Positions 43,633 to 51,450 of a stretch of 62,820 bases of DNA are shown here, in pieces. The DNA comes from Flavobacteriales bacterium (lineage in GTDB: Bacteria; Bacteroidota; Bacteroidia; Flavobacteriales_D; Crocinitomicaceae), in NCBI GenBank assembly GCA_947500875.1, contig CANMUN010000011.1, positions 1 through 62,820 on the forward strand. The letters are read 5' to 3'. The notes below the pieces were generated by a model. The model worked only from the letters and a program-made list of their open reading frames with translations. It was not told the DNA's origin and did not search any database. Position 1 is the first letter of the stretch, and each line of letters opens with the position of its first letter. The translations under genes were made by a program, and so were the position numbers.

Positions 43633-44289
43633 ATGGCGCTCAATAAAATAGGCATTGCAAAACGAATCGCTCAAGAATTGCGCGACGGTTGGTATGTTAA
43701 TCTCGGAATTGGCATTCCAACTTTAGTTGCCAACTATGTTCCCGAAGGCCTAAGTGTTGAATTTCAATCGGAAAACGGCGTTTTAGGTATGGGGCCATTT
43801 CCCTTTGAAGGAGAAGAGGACGCAGACTTAATTAATGCCGGAAAACAAACGATTACCGTAAAATCCGGTGCAGCATTTTTTGATTCTGCAACTTCCTTTG
43901 CTATGATTCGAGGGAAACATGTACAGCTTACTGTTTTGGGAGCAATGGAAGTTTCACAGAATGGAGATATTGCGAATTGGAAGATACCCGGGAAAATGGT
44001 TAAAGGCATGGGGGGAGCCATGGACTTGGTTGCCTCAGCAGAAAACATCATTGTTGCCATGATGCATAGCAATAAAGCCGGAGAATCTAAATTACTCAGA
44101 GAATGTTCCCTTCCCCTTACCGGTGTAGGATGTGTTAAAAAAATCGTAACCGAACTTGCTGTACTGGAAATCATGGGCGGCGCCTTTCACTTGTTAGAAC
44201 GAGCGCCAGGAGTTACTGTAGAAGAAATCGTATCGAAAACCGAGGGTGCTCTCGTAGTGCCTGAATTCGTGCCCGAAATGGTGCTATAA
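43633..44289 (+). CDS. scoB: 3-oxoacid CoA-transferase, subunit B
   Basis: This is the 218-residue beta subunit, which carries the catalytic glutamate that forms the enzyme-CoA thioester, in QSENGVLGMGPFP (Glu about 47). The second conserved block is GGAMDLVASAENIIVAM. Start and length are typical: KIGIAKRIAQEL at the N-terminus and GALVVPEFVPEMVL at the end. It is followed after seven bases by the first barrel protein, whose start codon is GTG. Confidence 0.95.
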   Translation: MALNKIGIAKRIAQELRDGWYVNLGIGIPTLVANYVPEGLSVEFQSENGVLGMGPFPFEGEEDADLINAGKQTITVKSGAAFFDSATSFAMIRGKHVQLTVLGAMEVSQNGDIANWKIPGKMVKGMGGAMDLVASAENIIVAMMHSNKAGESKLLRECSLPLTGVGCVKKIVTELAVLEIMGGAFHLLERAPGVTVEEIVSKTEGALVVPEFVPEMVL

Positions 44290-44296
44290 TTTAACC

Positions 44297-45754
44297 GTGA
44301 AAACCCAAGGATACTTATTGGTTTTAATTGGATTGTTTTCATTTGGAGTTTCTGGACAAGTCCTGGTATTTCAACAACAAGAACCTCAAATAAACCTTGA
44401 AAATTGGATTGATATGGGGTTCAGGCATTGGAAAAATCCCCAGCATCGCAAAGGTTTTTTTAAGTATGACTCTCTTTACCTCTTGTCGTACCGAGATAGC
44501 CTCGGAGCGACCATTAGTGCCACTCCCATATTCAACCTTTGGGCAGGAACCGAACAAGGTAACGGCGGATTAAAATATCAGAATTCACGAGGTTTACTCG
44601 TAACTGCGGGGCATAAAGGGTTTTCCTGCTACGCCATGATCATGGAAAATCAAGCCTTATTGCCGGATTATCAAACCCAATTTATAAAAAGTCATGGGGA
44701 ATTTTATCCCGGTACGAACGCTTACAACCAACAAAATGGGATGGTGCCTGGAGGAGGAAGAACCAAACCATTTAAAAACAACGGGTTGGACTATGCCTTT
44801 TCTCAAGGAGGATTAAAGTGGGGGCTTTCCAAACAAATCACGGTATTTGGAGGCAACGGGAACTTGCGCATCGGCGAAGGACTTCGGTCCTTGTTTTGGT
44901 CCAACCATAATCAAGCCTTGTTGTTGGGAACCGCCGTCAACATTACACCTCATCTTCAGTACATTTTTACTAAAGGCCGATTGTTCGACCTGATTCGAAA
45001 ACCAAAATATGCCAACGTGGAAAGCCCATATTATAAAAAAGGTTATTCCATGAATGCCCTTGTTTATTCTTTGAGAAACCTTCGTGTTGGCGTCGTTTAT
45101 CAGACCATATGGGAGGGCGGAGATAGCCTTCGAGAGCGTTCTTTATCTCCTTGGTTTTGGAGCCCCATTGCCGGTTTCGATCGTTTCGCTAAAAACCGCG
45201 TCTCTCTTCCGCAGTGGGGATTGGTTGGCCATTACAAGCCGATTTCCAACATCGTATTCTATGGTGAAGCATTTTTTCGAGGCGTTCAAAAAACCTCCAT
45301 GAGCTACCAAGCAGGTGTTAACTACGCATCGAATTTGAAAGGCCTCTTCGCTTTCAACGTGAACCTGGCATTTGTATGCGTAGGAAGTTGTTTTTACGGC
45401 GATAATTACTCCCTGAGTTTTACTACCAATAACCTTCCTTTGGGCTCTTTGATTGGTAATGGTACGCAAGAAATATTGCTTTCAACTAAGTTAACCTATC
45501 GGCGTTTGTACTTGGATGTGTTGATGCAGTATTACACCTCATACCCCTCAAAGAACGTGCTTTTTAGGCCAACTTACACCGCGGAGGAGGAGGTGATTCA
45601 TTCAATGGGTGAATTCGGTTTTTTAGTGAATCCTATTACTCAATGTACCTTGTTCGCATTATGCGATTTCAGGCAGGGAAGTTCTTCGTTGCAAACACTT
45701 ATTTTTTCTCTTGGAATAAAAACCGCCATTTTCCCCAACCGACATGTATATTAA
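44297..45754 (+). CDS. RemB/Wzi-like outer-membrane barrel protein, copy 1
   Basis: This 485-residue exported protein starts with GTG and a signal peptide (YLLVLIGLFSFGVSGQ). The rest is strand-rich with many aromatic and glycine residues and no soluble domain, fitting a beta-barrel. The segment ITVFGGNGNLRIGEGLRSLF (about 181-200) matches the conserved 'G-x-G-x-RSL' region of Wzi/capsule-assembly and RemB-type proteins, and the protein ends in a barrel-like aromatic residue (HVY). RemB takes part in gliding and surface polysaccharide display in Flavobacterium. The same RSLF block occurs in the next gene, so the two are paralogues. They overlap by 11 bases. Confidence 0.7.
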   Translation: MKTQGYLLVLIGLFSFGVSGQVLVFQQQEPQINLENWIDMGFRHWKNPQHRKGFFKYDSLYLLSYRDSLGATISATPIFNLWAGTEQGNGGLKYQNSRGLLVTAGHKGFSCYAMIMENQALLPDYQTQFIKSHGEFYPGTNAYNQQNGMVPGGGRTKPFKNNGLDYAFSQGGLKWGLSKQITVFGGNGNLRIGEGLRSLFWSNHNQALLLGTAVNITPHLQYIFTKGRLFDLIRKPKYANVESPYYKKGYSMNALVYSLRNLRVGVVYQTIWEGGDSLRERSLSPWFWSPIAGFDRFAKNRVSLPQWGLVGHYKPISNIVFYGEAFFRGVQKTSMSYQAGVNYASNLKGLFAFNVNLAFVCVGSCFYGDNYSLSFTTNNLPLGSLIGNGTQEILLSTKLTYRRLYLDVLMQYYTSYPSKNVLFRPTYTAEEEVIHSMGEFGFLVNPITQCTLFALCDFRQGSSSLQTLIFSLGIKTAIFPNRHVY

Positions 45755-47132
45755 GTGGATGATGCTTTTTGTAGGAATCGCCTTTGGAGCAGCAAGTTTT
45801 GCACAATCCCTTGGCTTTTTACAACAAGACTCACCATACGATAGCTTACGAAAATCCGATAGATTCCCCGTGCTTCCAACAATAAGTATGGAGCCGAGCA
45901 AAGTGCCTTTTGAACGATTTATGCCATGGATGGATGTTGCATTAAAAACATCCATTCCCCTTGAAGGAAAAGTACAAAGCGGTTTTCTTCTCGATTATGA
46001 GAACCCTCATTTATTCCTGCGGCTTGGATTTCTAGCGGGATACAATTCAAATTTGACTTCACTAAACAACAACGGATTATCCGAAAAAGAACAACCTCGA
46101 CAATGGACGCCAAACATACGATTCGGAGTTAAACCCACCAAATATTTTAACGCACAAATCGGATTTGACCGAAATTTCTACGGCGAGGGAGCTCGCTCAT
46201 TATTTTTATCGGACTTCGGGAAGCCATACCCCTTTGCGTCAACCCGGTTCAACGTTGGCCCAATAAACTACCAAGCAATGCTTGCTTATTTATTCAATAA
46301 TTCCGGGCAGCAAAAATTTCACATGAGCCACTTTATTCATGCCTCCATCGGAAAAAGAATCGACCTGCAATTATTTGAAGCCGTCGTGTTCAATAGTGGA
46401 GATACGATTTCCCATCGATCCTTTGATCCTTCATATTTAAACCCTTTTGTGGTTATACGCCCCCAGGAATATGCGATAGGATCTGGAGACAACGTGCTTC
46501 TTGGAATTGGAGCTTCTTTTAAGCTGTCAAAAAGAGGAAAACTCTATGGTCAATTTGTTTTGGACGACTTTTTACTGGACGCTTTTTTGTCGAAGTCCAA
46601 GTATTGGGGAAATAAATTTGCAGGACAATTAGGTTGGAAGCATCAATTCTCAAAGAACCAGATTAAATACCTAACTAGAATTGAAGCGAACACTGCACGA
46701 CCCTATACCTTCTCACATCTTGGCGATGCATTAAGCTACACCCACGGTTCCCAAGTGCTCGCGCACCCATTAGGAGCTAATTTTTGGGAAGTTTTTGCCC
46801 AATGTAAGATGACAAAAAATTCGTGGTCGGTGTTGGCTGAGGTGTCCTTTGGGGAACAAGGAGTTGATTCTTCGGCCGTTAATTTTGGGGGTAATATTTA
46901 TCTACCTTACACCAATCGACCCTACGATTATGGCATTTCCTTGCTTCAAGGAAAATCCACGTTCTTTCATAAAACGCGAATCAATATTTCTTACGGATTG
47001 AAGAAGTTCTTTTTGAAAGAAGTTTTTTGTGAGGTGGTAATACAACATTTTAAAAGTTTTTCAGCGTCAAATACTACCGTTATTCCTTTCGTTGGAATAA
47101 GGACTCCTATTTTCAGTGATTATCGTTTTTAA
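45744..47132 (+). CDS. RemB/Wzi-like outer-membrane barrel protein, copy 2
   Basis: This 462-residue exported protein has a signal peptide (IKWMMLFVGIAFGAASFAQ). The conserved block IGFDRNFYGEGARSLFLSDF (about 134-153) corresponds to the block of copy 1 and fits the RemB/Wzi group better (GEGxRSLxLSDF). Strand-rich sequence up to a C-terminal Phe (SDYRF) is typical of an outer-membrane barrel recognised by the BAM complex. It starts 11 bases inside copy 1, so both are made from one message and might form a hetero-oligomer or serve two polysaccharides. A bidirectional terminator begins a few bases after its stop. Confidence 0.75.
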   Translation: MYIKWMMLFVGIAFGAASFAQSLGFLQQDSPYDSLRKSDRFPVLPTISMEPSKVPFERFMPWMDVALKTSIPLEGKVQSGFLLDYENPHLFLRLGFLAGYNSNLTSLNNNGLSEKEQPRQWTPNIRFGVKPTKYFNAQIGFDRNFYGEGARSLFLSDFGKPYPFASTRFNVGPINYQAMLAYLFNNSGQQKFHMSHFIHASIGKRIDLQLFEAVVFNSGDTISHRSFDPSYLNPFVVIRPQEYAIGSGDNVLLGIGASFKLSKRGKLYGQFVLDDFLLDAFLSKSKYWGNKFAGQLGWKHQFSKNQIKYLTRIEANTARPYTFSHLGDALSYTHGSQVLAHPLGANFWEVFAQCKMTKNSWSVLAEVSFGEQGVDSSAVNFGGNIYLPYTNRPYDYGISLLQGKSTFFHKTRINISYGLKKFFLKEVFCEVVIQHFKSFSASNTTVIPFVGIRTPIFSDYRF

Positions 47133-47135
47133 TGC

Positions 47136-47165
47136 AAAAAGGCCCGGTTTCCCGGGCCCTTTCTT
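47136..47165. terminator. Bidirectional terminator
   Basis: A seven-base-pair all-GC stem (47141-47147 with 47152-47158) with loop TTTC is flanked by AAAAA on the left and a T-rich tail on the right. It can end both the plus-strand barrel operon and the minus-strand ssb cluster. Confidence 0.85.
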
Positions 47166-47173
47166 CCATAAAA

Positions 47174-47491
47174 TCAGAGTCCAATAATCTGCCTCAGTTC
47201 AACCTCGGTCGAACTTCGTTGCTTACCTTTCTTGTCCAAGAACGTCCTGTTCACAAGGCGGCCATGTATGGCTACCTTTTTTCCTACTTCCGCATTGTTC
47301 TCCACAAAAGAAGCCATATTCCCCCAAGCATAAACACGATGCCAATCCAACCGGGAACTGTACTTGCCGTCGTTTTTCCTGTAAACTTTAGGTGTCGTGA
47401 CTAAGAACCTTGCGACTTTACTTCCATCTTCAAACTTAATGACCGCCGGGGAGCGTGAAATGCTTCCTACCAGTGTTACATAATTGTTCAT
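47174..47491 (-). CDS. Single-stranded DNA-binding protein paralogue 1
   Basis: This 105-residue protein is one SSB-type OB fold: NYVTLVGSISRSPAVIKFED, then ARFLVTTPKVYRKNDGKYSS, then DWHRVYAWGNMASFVENN and VAIHGRLVNRTFLDKKG. It ends right after the last strand (ELRQIIGL) and lacks the flexible linker and acidic tip (DDDIPF-type) by which replicative SSB recruits partners. It is therefore a short accessory SSB. It is the third and last gene of a minus-strand run of three ssb paralogues, 66 bases from the second. Confidence 0.9.
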   Translation of the reverse strand: MNNYVTLVGSISRSPAVIKFEDGSKVARFLVTTPKVYRKNDGKYSSRLDWHRVYAWGNMASFVENNAEVGKKVAIHGRLVNRTFLDKKGKQRSSTEVELRQIIGL

Positions 47492-47557
47492 TTAATCTAT
47501 AATTGAGAGGAAAAGGGTCGGTGTTACCTGTGCGCAACCCTTTTTCCTGCGTGAATT

Positions 47558-47869
47558 TTACAAAAGCAATAAATCGTTTACTTCGACTTCGGTAATTTTT
47601 ATCGGTCGCCCATTCCAACGAATGTATCGATTCACCAAGCGCCCCTCAATGGCCATTGATAAATTAGGTTCTCCAACTTCAACCAACAATTGTTGCCATT
47701 TGCCCCAGGCCAACACATCGTGTTTTTGGTGGCTTTTTCGTGCTTTTCCGTCAGAATCAACCCAAGTGGTTTCAGTAATCAACTTGAACCTTGAACAGCA
47801 CATCCCCCCTCTCATTTCGCCGAAAACCGGGTGCTTTTCCATCTTACCAATCAAAGAAACAAAATTCAT
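47558..47869 (-). CDS. Single-stranded DNA-binding protein paralogue 2 (divergent)
   Basis: This 103-residue protein has an SSB-type OB fold more divergent than its neighbours. NFVSLIGKMEKHPVFGEMRG at the N-terminus, KHDVLAWGKWQQLLVEV in the centre and MAIEGRLVNRYIRWNGR can be aligned with the other two; MCCSRFKLITETTW contains an unusual Cys pair. There is no acidic tail. Its start overlaps the stop of paralogue 3 by one base (TAATG), so the two are translationally coupled. Confidence 0.8.
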   Translation of the reverse strand: MNFVSLIGKMEKHPVFGEMRGGMCCSRFKLITETTWVDSDGKARKSHQKHDVLAWGKWQQLLVEVGEPNLSMAIEGRLVNRYIRWNGRPIKITEVEVNDLLLL

Positions 47870-48216
47870 TACTTAACTTCTAAACCAGCTTTATTTAACA
47901 GCATAAAGTCATTCGCTTCAATTACGGTGCTGTATTTTTTCTCCCCCTTGGCGTTTTCGTAAGACTGATAAGCAATCTTTCCTTCTAAAAGGAGTTCCTG
48001 TCCTTTTTCTAGTTTCTCTGCCCTATCGGCCATCTTTCCCCACAGGTTGATGGTGTGCCATTGTACCTCCTCTTGCCATTCGCCGGTTTTATCTTTATAG
48101 CGCTCGTTGGTGGCTAATGAAAAACGAACTAATTTTCTTCCAGAGTCAAAAGTGTTAATCTCTGGAGCATTGCCTAAACGGCCAATAAGGTTTACTTTAT
48201 TTTTTAGATGATTCAT
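47869..48216 (-). CDS. ssb: Single-stranded DNA-binding protein paralogue 3
   Basis: This 115-residue OB-fold protein is the best match of the three to bacterial SSB: VNLIGRLGNAPEINTFDSGR, then VRFSLATNERYKDKTGEWQE, then VQWHTINLWGKMADRAEKLE, then LLLEGKIAYQSYENAKGEKK. It lacks the acidic tail. It is the first gene of the cluster. The main replicative ssb is probably elsewhere (inference from the missing tail). The 195 bases upstream, up to the enoyl-CoA hydratase, hold no gene. Confidence 0.92.
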   Translation of the reverse strand: MNHLKNKVNLIGRLGNAPEINTFDSGRKLVRFSLATNERYKDKTGEWQEEVQWHTINLWGKMADRAEKLEKGQELLLEGKIAYQSYENAKGEKKYSTVIEANDFMLLNKAGLEVK

Positions 48217-48411
48217 GTTTTTTAGTATTAAAAATTAAACTTGTTTTTTTGAGGCGTCCCTCGTTTACTTTGCAAAGATTGGGGCGTAAACGTCGAAGAG
48301 CTGGTTTTTATTCGTTTTTGTTCGAATGTTATTCGTTTAATGTCGGATAACTCCTTGTGCTAATTCGAATCGACCTGCGAAAAAACCTTTATTTTTATAA
48401 AAATTTCCACG

Positions 48412-49188
48412 ATGTCGCAAAATATAATTGTAGAACGAGAAGGGCAAGTTGGATGGATTATTATTAACCGTCCGGACCAATTAAACGCCCTTAACAGAAA
48501 CACCATAAGCGAATTAAACAAAGCGCTTTCCGATTTTCGTGAAGACCCAACTATTGGTGTTGTATGCATCACGGGAAGCGGTGAAAAGTCCTTTGTAGCC
48601 GGAGCAGATATTAAAGAATTTGCAGAATATACCGTTGCAGAGGGAGGAGCATTAGCTCTTCACGGACAACAACGACTCTTTGATTTTATCGAACAAATGA
48701 ATAAACCCGTCATTGCGGTAGTTAATGGTTTTGCCCTCGGAGGCGGCTTAGAATTAGCTATGGCTTGCCACATTCGAATAGCTTCTTCCAATGCAAGAAT
48801 GGGGCTTCCTGAGGTTTCACTCGGAGTTATACCCGGTTACGGAGGAACCCAACGCCTTCCTCTACTGGTTGGGCGAGGACGGGCCAATCAACTAATATTT
48901 ACAGGAGAGATGATTGGAGCAGAGCAAGCCAAGGAATGGGGCTTAGTGAATACCGTGGTTGAACCCACAGAACTAAAATCTTCGGTGCTTTCCTTGGCCT
49001 CTAAAATCCTAAAGAACTCTCCAAATGCCATCGATAAAGCCATTCAATCCGTCAATGCCGGTTTTGATAGCCGCCAGAATGGATACGACGTAGAAATTCA
49101 GTCTTTCGCTTCTTGTTTTGGCACCCGAGAGTTTATTTTGGGAACGCAAGCGTTTCTTAAAAAAGAAAAAGCCAATTTTAGAGGATAA
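48412..49188 (+). CDS. Enoyl-CoA hydratase/isomerase (crotonase family)
   Basis: This 258-residue enzyme adds water to trans-2-enoyl-CoA in beta-oxidation or related pathways. Oxyanion-hole residues are in SFVAGADIKEFAEY and NGFALGGGLELAMACHIRIA. The two catalytic glutamates lie in the latter and in GLPEVSLGVIPGYGGTQRL, so the protein is a likely hydratase rather than a non-catalytic member. Length is typical. Its stop overlaps the first base of the flippase gene. With scoAB it hints at short-chain acyl-CoA use, but the exact pathway is open. Confidence 0.95.
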   Translation: MSQNIIVEREGQVGWIIINRPDQLNALNRNTISELNKALSDFREDPTIGVVCITGSGEKSFVAGADIKEFAEYTVAEGGALALHGQQRLFDFIEQMNKPVIAVVNGFALGGGLELAMACHIRIASSNARMGLPEVSLGVIPGYGGTQRLPLLVGRGRANQLIFTGEMIGAEQAKEWGLVNTVVEPTELKSSVLSLASKILKNSPNAIDKAIQSVNAGFDSRQNGYDVEIQSFASCFGTREFILGTQAFLKKEKANFRG

Positions 49189-50675
49189 TGGCCTCTCCGA
49201 TTTCAAAGCTTTTTGGTCAAACCGCCTTATATGGATTGCCGAGCATTCTAGGTCGCTTATTGAATTATCTTTTAGTGCCCTTATACACCGCGGTATTCGC
49301 TAAACCTGCCGATTATGGGGTGCTATCCGATTTGTATGCGTACGTTGCTTTTTTAATGGTTTTACTTCCGCTTGGAATGGAAACTGCTTATTTCCGATTT
49401 ATTCAAGAAGAAAAGGATCCCGACATAGTATTTAATAATGCATTGGTTCCTGTTGTGTTGGTGAATTCCGGAGTTTTTATCGCGCTGTACTTTACCAATC
49501 CATGGATTGCGAAATGGATGCTTTACAAGGAGCATACAGAGTATGTCCTACTCATGGGGTCCATTGTCTGCATTGATGCCATCTCTGCACTCCCCTTGGC
49601 GCGGCTAAGGGCAGAAAATCAATCGAAACGGTTCGTGAGCGTGCAAATGAGTTCGATCCTAGTTAATATAGTTCTTAACCTTCTATTTCTTTTGGTTTTC
49701 TTTAATCCACAGCGACCAGAAGAAGGAATTTTATTTGTCCTAATTGCCAATTTACTTGCATCAGGGGTCAAAGTTGTAAGGGTTTATGACATCCTTGCTC
49801 GAGTTCGATTGACTGCCGATTGGCAACTCATTAGAAAAATACTCTTATATGCTTGGCCACTCATGCTTGCGGGATTTGCTGGAATCATCAATGAAACATT
49901 AGACCGTGTATTACTGAAACAACTCCTTTATGACCCCAATATTCCAAATTCCCTTGAACAAGCAACCGCGCAAGTTGGTATTTACAGTGCTTGTTATAAA
50001 TTAGCCATGTTAGTTACCATACTTTTACAAGCCTACCGATATGCCGCTGAGCCCTTTTTCTTTGGGCAGCTGAAAAATCAAGACCGTAATGCGGTATTTG
50101 CTCGAGTTATGAACATCTTTATTGCTGCCGTTTGCATTGCCTTTCTTGCAGTATCGATCAATATAGGTTTGCTCAAGTTCTTTATTCGAAAAGAGGCTTA
50201 CTATGTTGGTTTGAAGGTGGTTCCCATCCTGCTTTTCGCCAATGTTTGTTTGGGAATATACTACAATCAAAGTGTCTGGTATAAACTATCGAACAAAACA
50301 AAATACGGCGCCTATATTGCATTATTTGGGGCGTCTATTACCGTTCTCATTAACGTTCTTTTTATTCCTATGTACGGTTACATGGCCAGTGCCTGGGCGA
50401 CGCTGCTTGCCTATTTAACCCAAATGGTTCTTTCGTATTATTGGGGGCAAAAACACTATCCTATTCCCTACAATACGCGGAAGTTCTTTCTATATATCGG
50501 AAGTGCCATCGGAATTTATTGTCTTTTCAGCCTAGTTAGAACCGGCCTTAAACTGTCCCTCAAAGAAATGAATGTTGGACTTTTATTCATGGGCAACCTG
50601 TTAATTGCCGGTTACATTTACATGGTGTATCGAAATGAAAAAGCGTTTTTCAAGGTTAAGCGGAACCAAACTTAA
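49188..50675 (+). CDS. Polysaccharide flippase (Wzx/MVF-like)
   Basis: This 495-residue membrane protein has 12-14 predicted helices, such as YAYVAFLMVLLPLGMETAYF and GILFVLIANLLASGVKVVRV. The N-terminus FGQTALYGLPSILGRLLNYL matches the polysaccharide-biosynthesis (PF01943-like) branch of the MOP superfamily, which flips lipid-linked oligosaccharides across the inner membrane. The segment LVPLYTAVFAKPADYGVLSD fits the same branch. No glycosyltransferases are beside it. It could serve O-antigen, A-LPS or capsule, which T9SS cargo attachment also needs. The last 20 bases overlap the convergent ArsC-like gene. Confidence 0.9.
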   Translation: MASPISKLFGQTALYGLPSILGRLLNYLLVPLYTAVFAKPADYGVLSDLYAYVAFLMVLLPLGMETAYFRFIQEEKDPDIVFNNALVPVVLVNSGVFIALYFTNPWIAKWMLYKEHTEYVLLMGSIVCIDAISALPLARLRAENQSKRFVSVQMSSILVNIVLNLLFLLVFFNPQRPEEGILFVLIANLLASGVKVVRVYDILARVRLTADWQLIRKILLYAWPLMLAGFAGIINETLDRVLLKQLLYDPNIPNSLEQATAQVGIYSACYKLAMLVTILLQAYRYAAEPFFFGQLKNQDRNAVFARVMNIFIAAVCIAFLAVSINIGLLKFFIRKEAYYVGLKVVPILLFANVCLGIYYNQSVWYKLSNKTKYGAYIALFGASITVLINVLFIPMYGYMASAWATLLAYLTQMVLSYYWGQKHYPIPYNTRKFFLYIGSAIGIYCLFSLVRTGLKLSLKEMNVGLLFMGNLLIAGYIYMVYRNEKAFFKVKRNQT

Positions 50676-51006
50676 TTTTTAACGCCTCAACCGCTTTCTT
50701 ATCGCTTCCTACCGAAATAAAATCATCGTACACGATAATGGGTCTTTTTAAGAACGTATATTCCTTTAACAACCATTCTCTGTAGCTTTTGTCGTCTGTT
50801 AAGGAATCCTTAATCGCGGAAAACTTTAATGCTCTCTTGGAAAAAACCGCTTCATATGATCCGGTTTTAAGGTATAATTTAGTTAAATCTTCCTCACCTA
50901 TTGGATTCGATTTAACATCAATCCAATCTATATCGGAGGGAAAAGAAACTTCTTTGATAATTCTAATGCAGGTAGAGCAAGTGCTCAAGTAAAATACTTT
51001 TTTCAC
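50656..51006 (-). CDS. ArsC/Spx-family thioredoxin-fold protein
   Basis: This 116-residue protein of the arsenate reductase/Spx fold begins MKKVFYLSTCSTCIRI. The CxxC at 10-13 is where ArsC has its catalytic Cys. The cis-proline segment TFLKRPIIVYDD near 90 is conserved. The GTG start at 51006 overlaps the stop of the bacilliredoxin gene in GTGA, which favours it over a TTG at 51012. Spx-like regulators and ArsC-like reductases cannot be told apart here. Coupling to a bacilliredoxin suggests thiol-redox control. Confidence 0.8.
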   Translation of the reverse strand: MKKVFYLSTCSTCIRIIKEVSFPSDIDWIDVKSNPIGEEDLTKLYLKTGSYEAVFSKRALKFSAIKDSLTDDKSYREWLLKEYTFLKRPIIVYDDFISVGSDKKAVEALKIKFGSA

Positions 51007-51419
51007 GAGCAATACTCGTCATAAGCCGCCTTCAGATTTTCCGCAATCAACGCTGCACTAACACCTTCTATATGATGTCGCTCGATAAAATGCACTAAAG
51101 CGCCTTTATGAAACAACGCAATCGAAGGGGAAGAGGGAGGATAAGGTAAAAAGTACTTGCGGGCCTGTTGCGTAGCTTCGGTGTCATACCCAGCAAAGAC
51201 CGTGCATAGTTTTGCCGGTTTCTTCGTGTTATTCAAGGACATTTTAACTCCCGGACGCATGTTGCCTGCGGCGCAACCACAAACGGAATTTACCACTAGT
51301 AACAACGTTTCCGTTGAGGCGTTGATTACTTGATCTACCGCTTCAGCACTTAAAAGCTCTTCGAACCCAACGGACGTTAGGTCGTTTTTCATGGGTTGCA
51401 CTATTTCTATTGGATACAT
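51003..51419 (-). CDS. BrxA/BrxB-family bacilliredoxin
   Basis: This 138-residue thioredoxin-fold protein has the CGC motif at 47-49 in LVVNSVCGCAAGNMRPGV, characteristic of the YphP/YqiW (BrxA/B) family. These proteins remove bacillithiol from mixed disulfides; in Bacteroidota the low-molecular-weight thiol is presumed to be bacillithiol or a relative. LPYPPSSPSIALFHKGALVH is also conserved. The gene overlaps the ArsC-like gene by four bases, so both are probably a thiol-repair unit. Confidence 0.92.
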   Translation of the reverse strand: MYPIEIVQPMKNDLTSVGFEELLSAEAVDQVINASTETLLLVVNSVCGCAAGNMRPGVKMSLNNTKKPAKLCTVFAGYDTEATQQARKYFLPYPPSSPSIALFHKGALVHFIERHHIEGVSAALIAENLKAAYDEYCS

Positions 51420-51450
51420 GTTGTTTTGATTTATTGCAAAGATACGAAGT

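Noticed and set aside
51004-51012. TTG start (51012) for the ArsC-like gene
   Set aside because: The GTG at 51006 forms the usual GTGA overlap with the preceding stop and gives a typical N-terminus.
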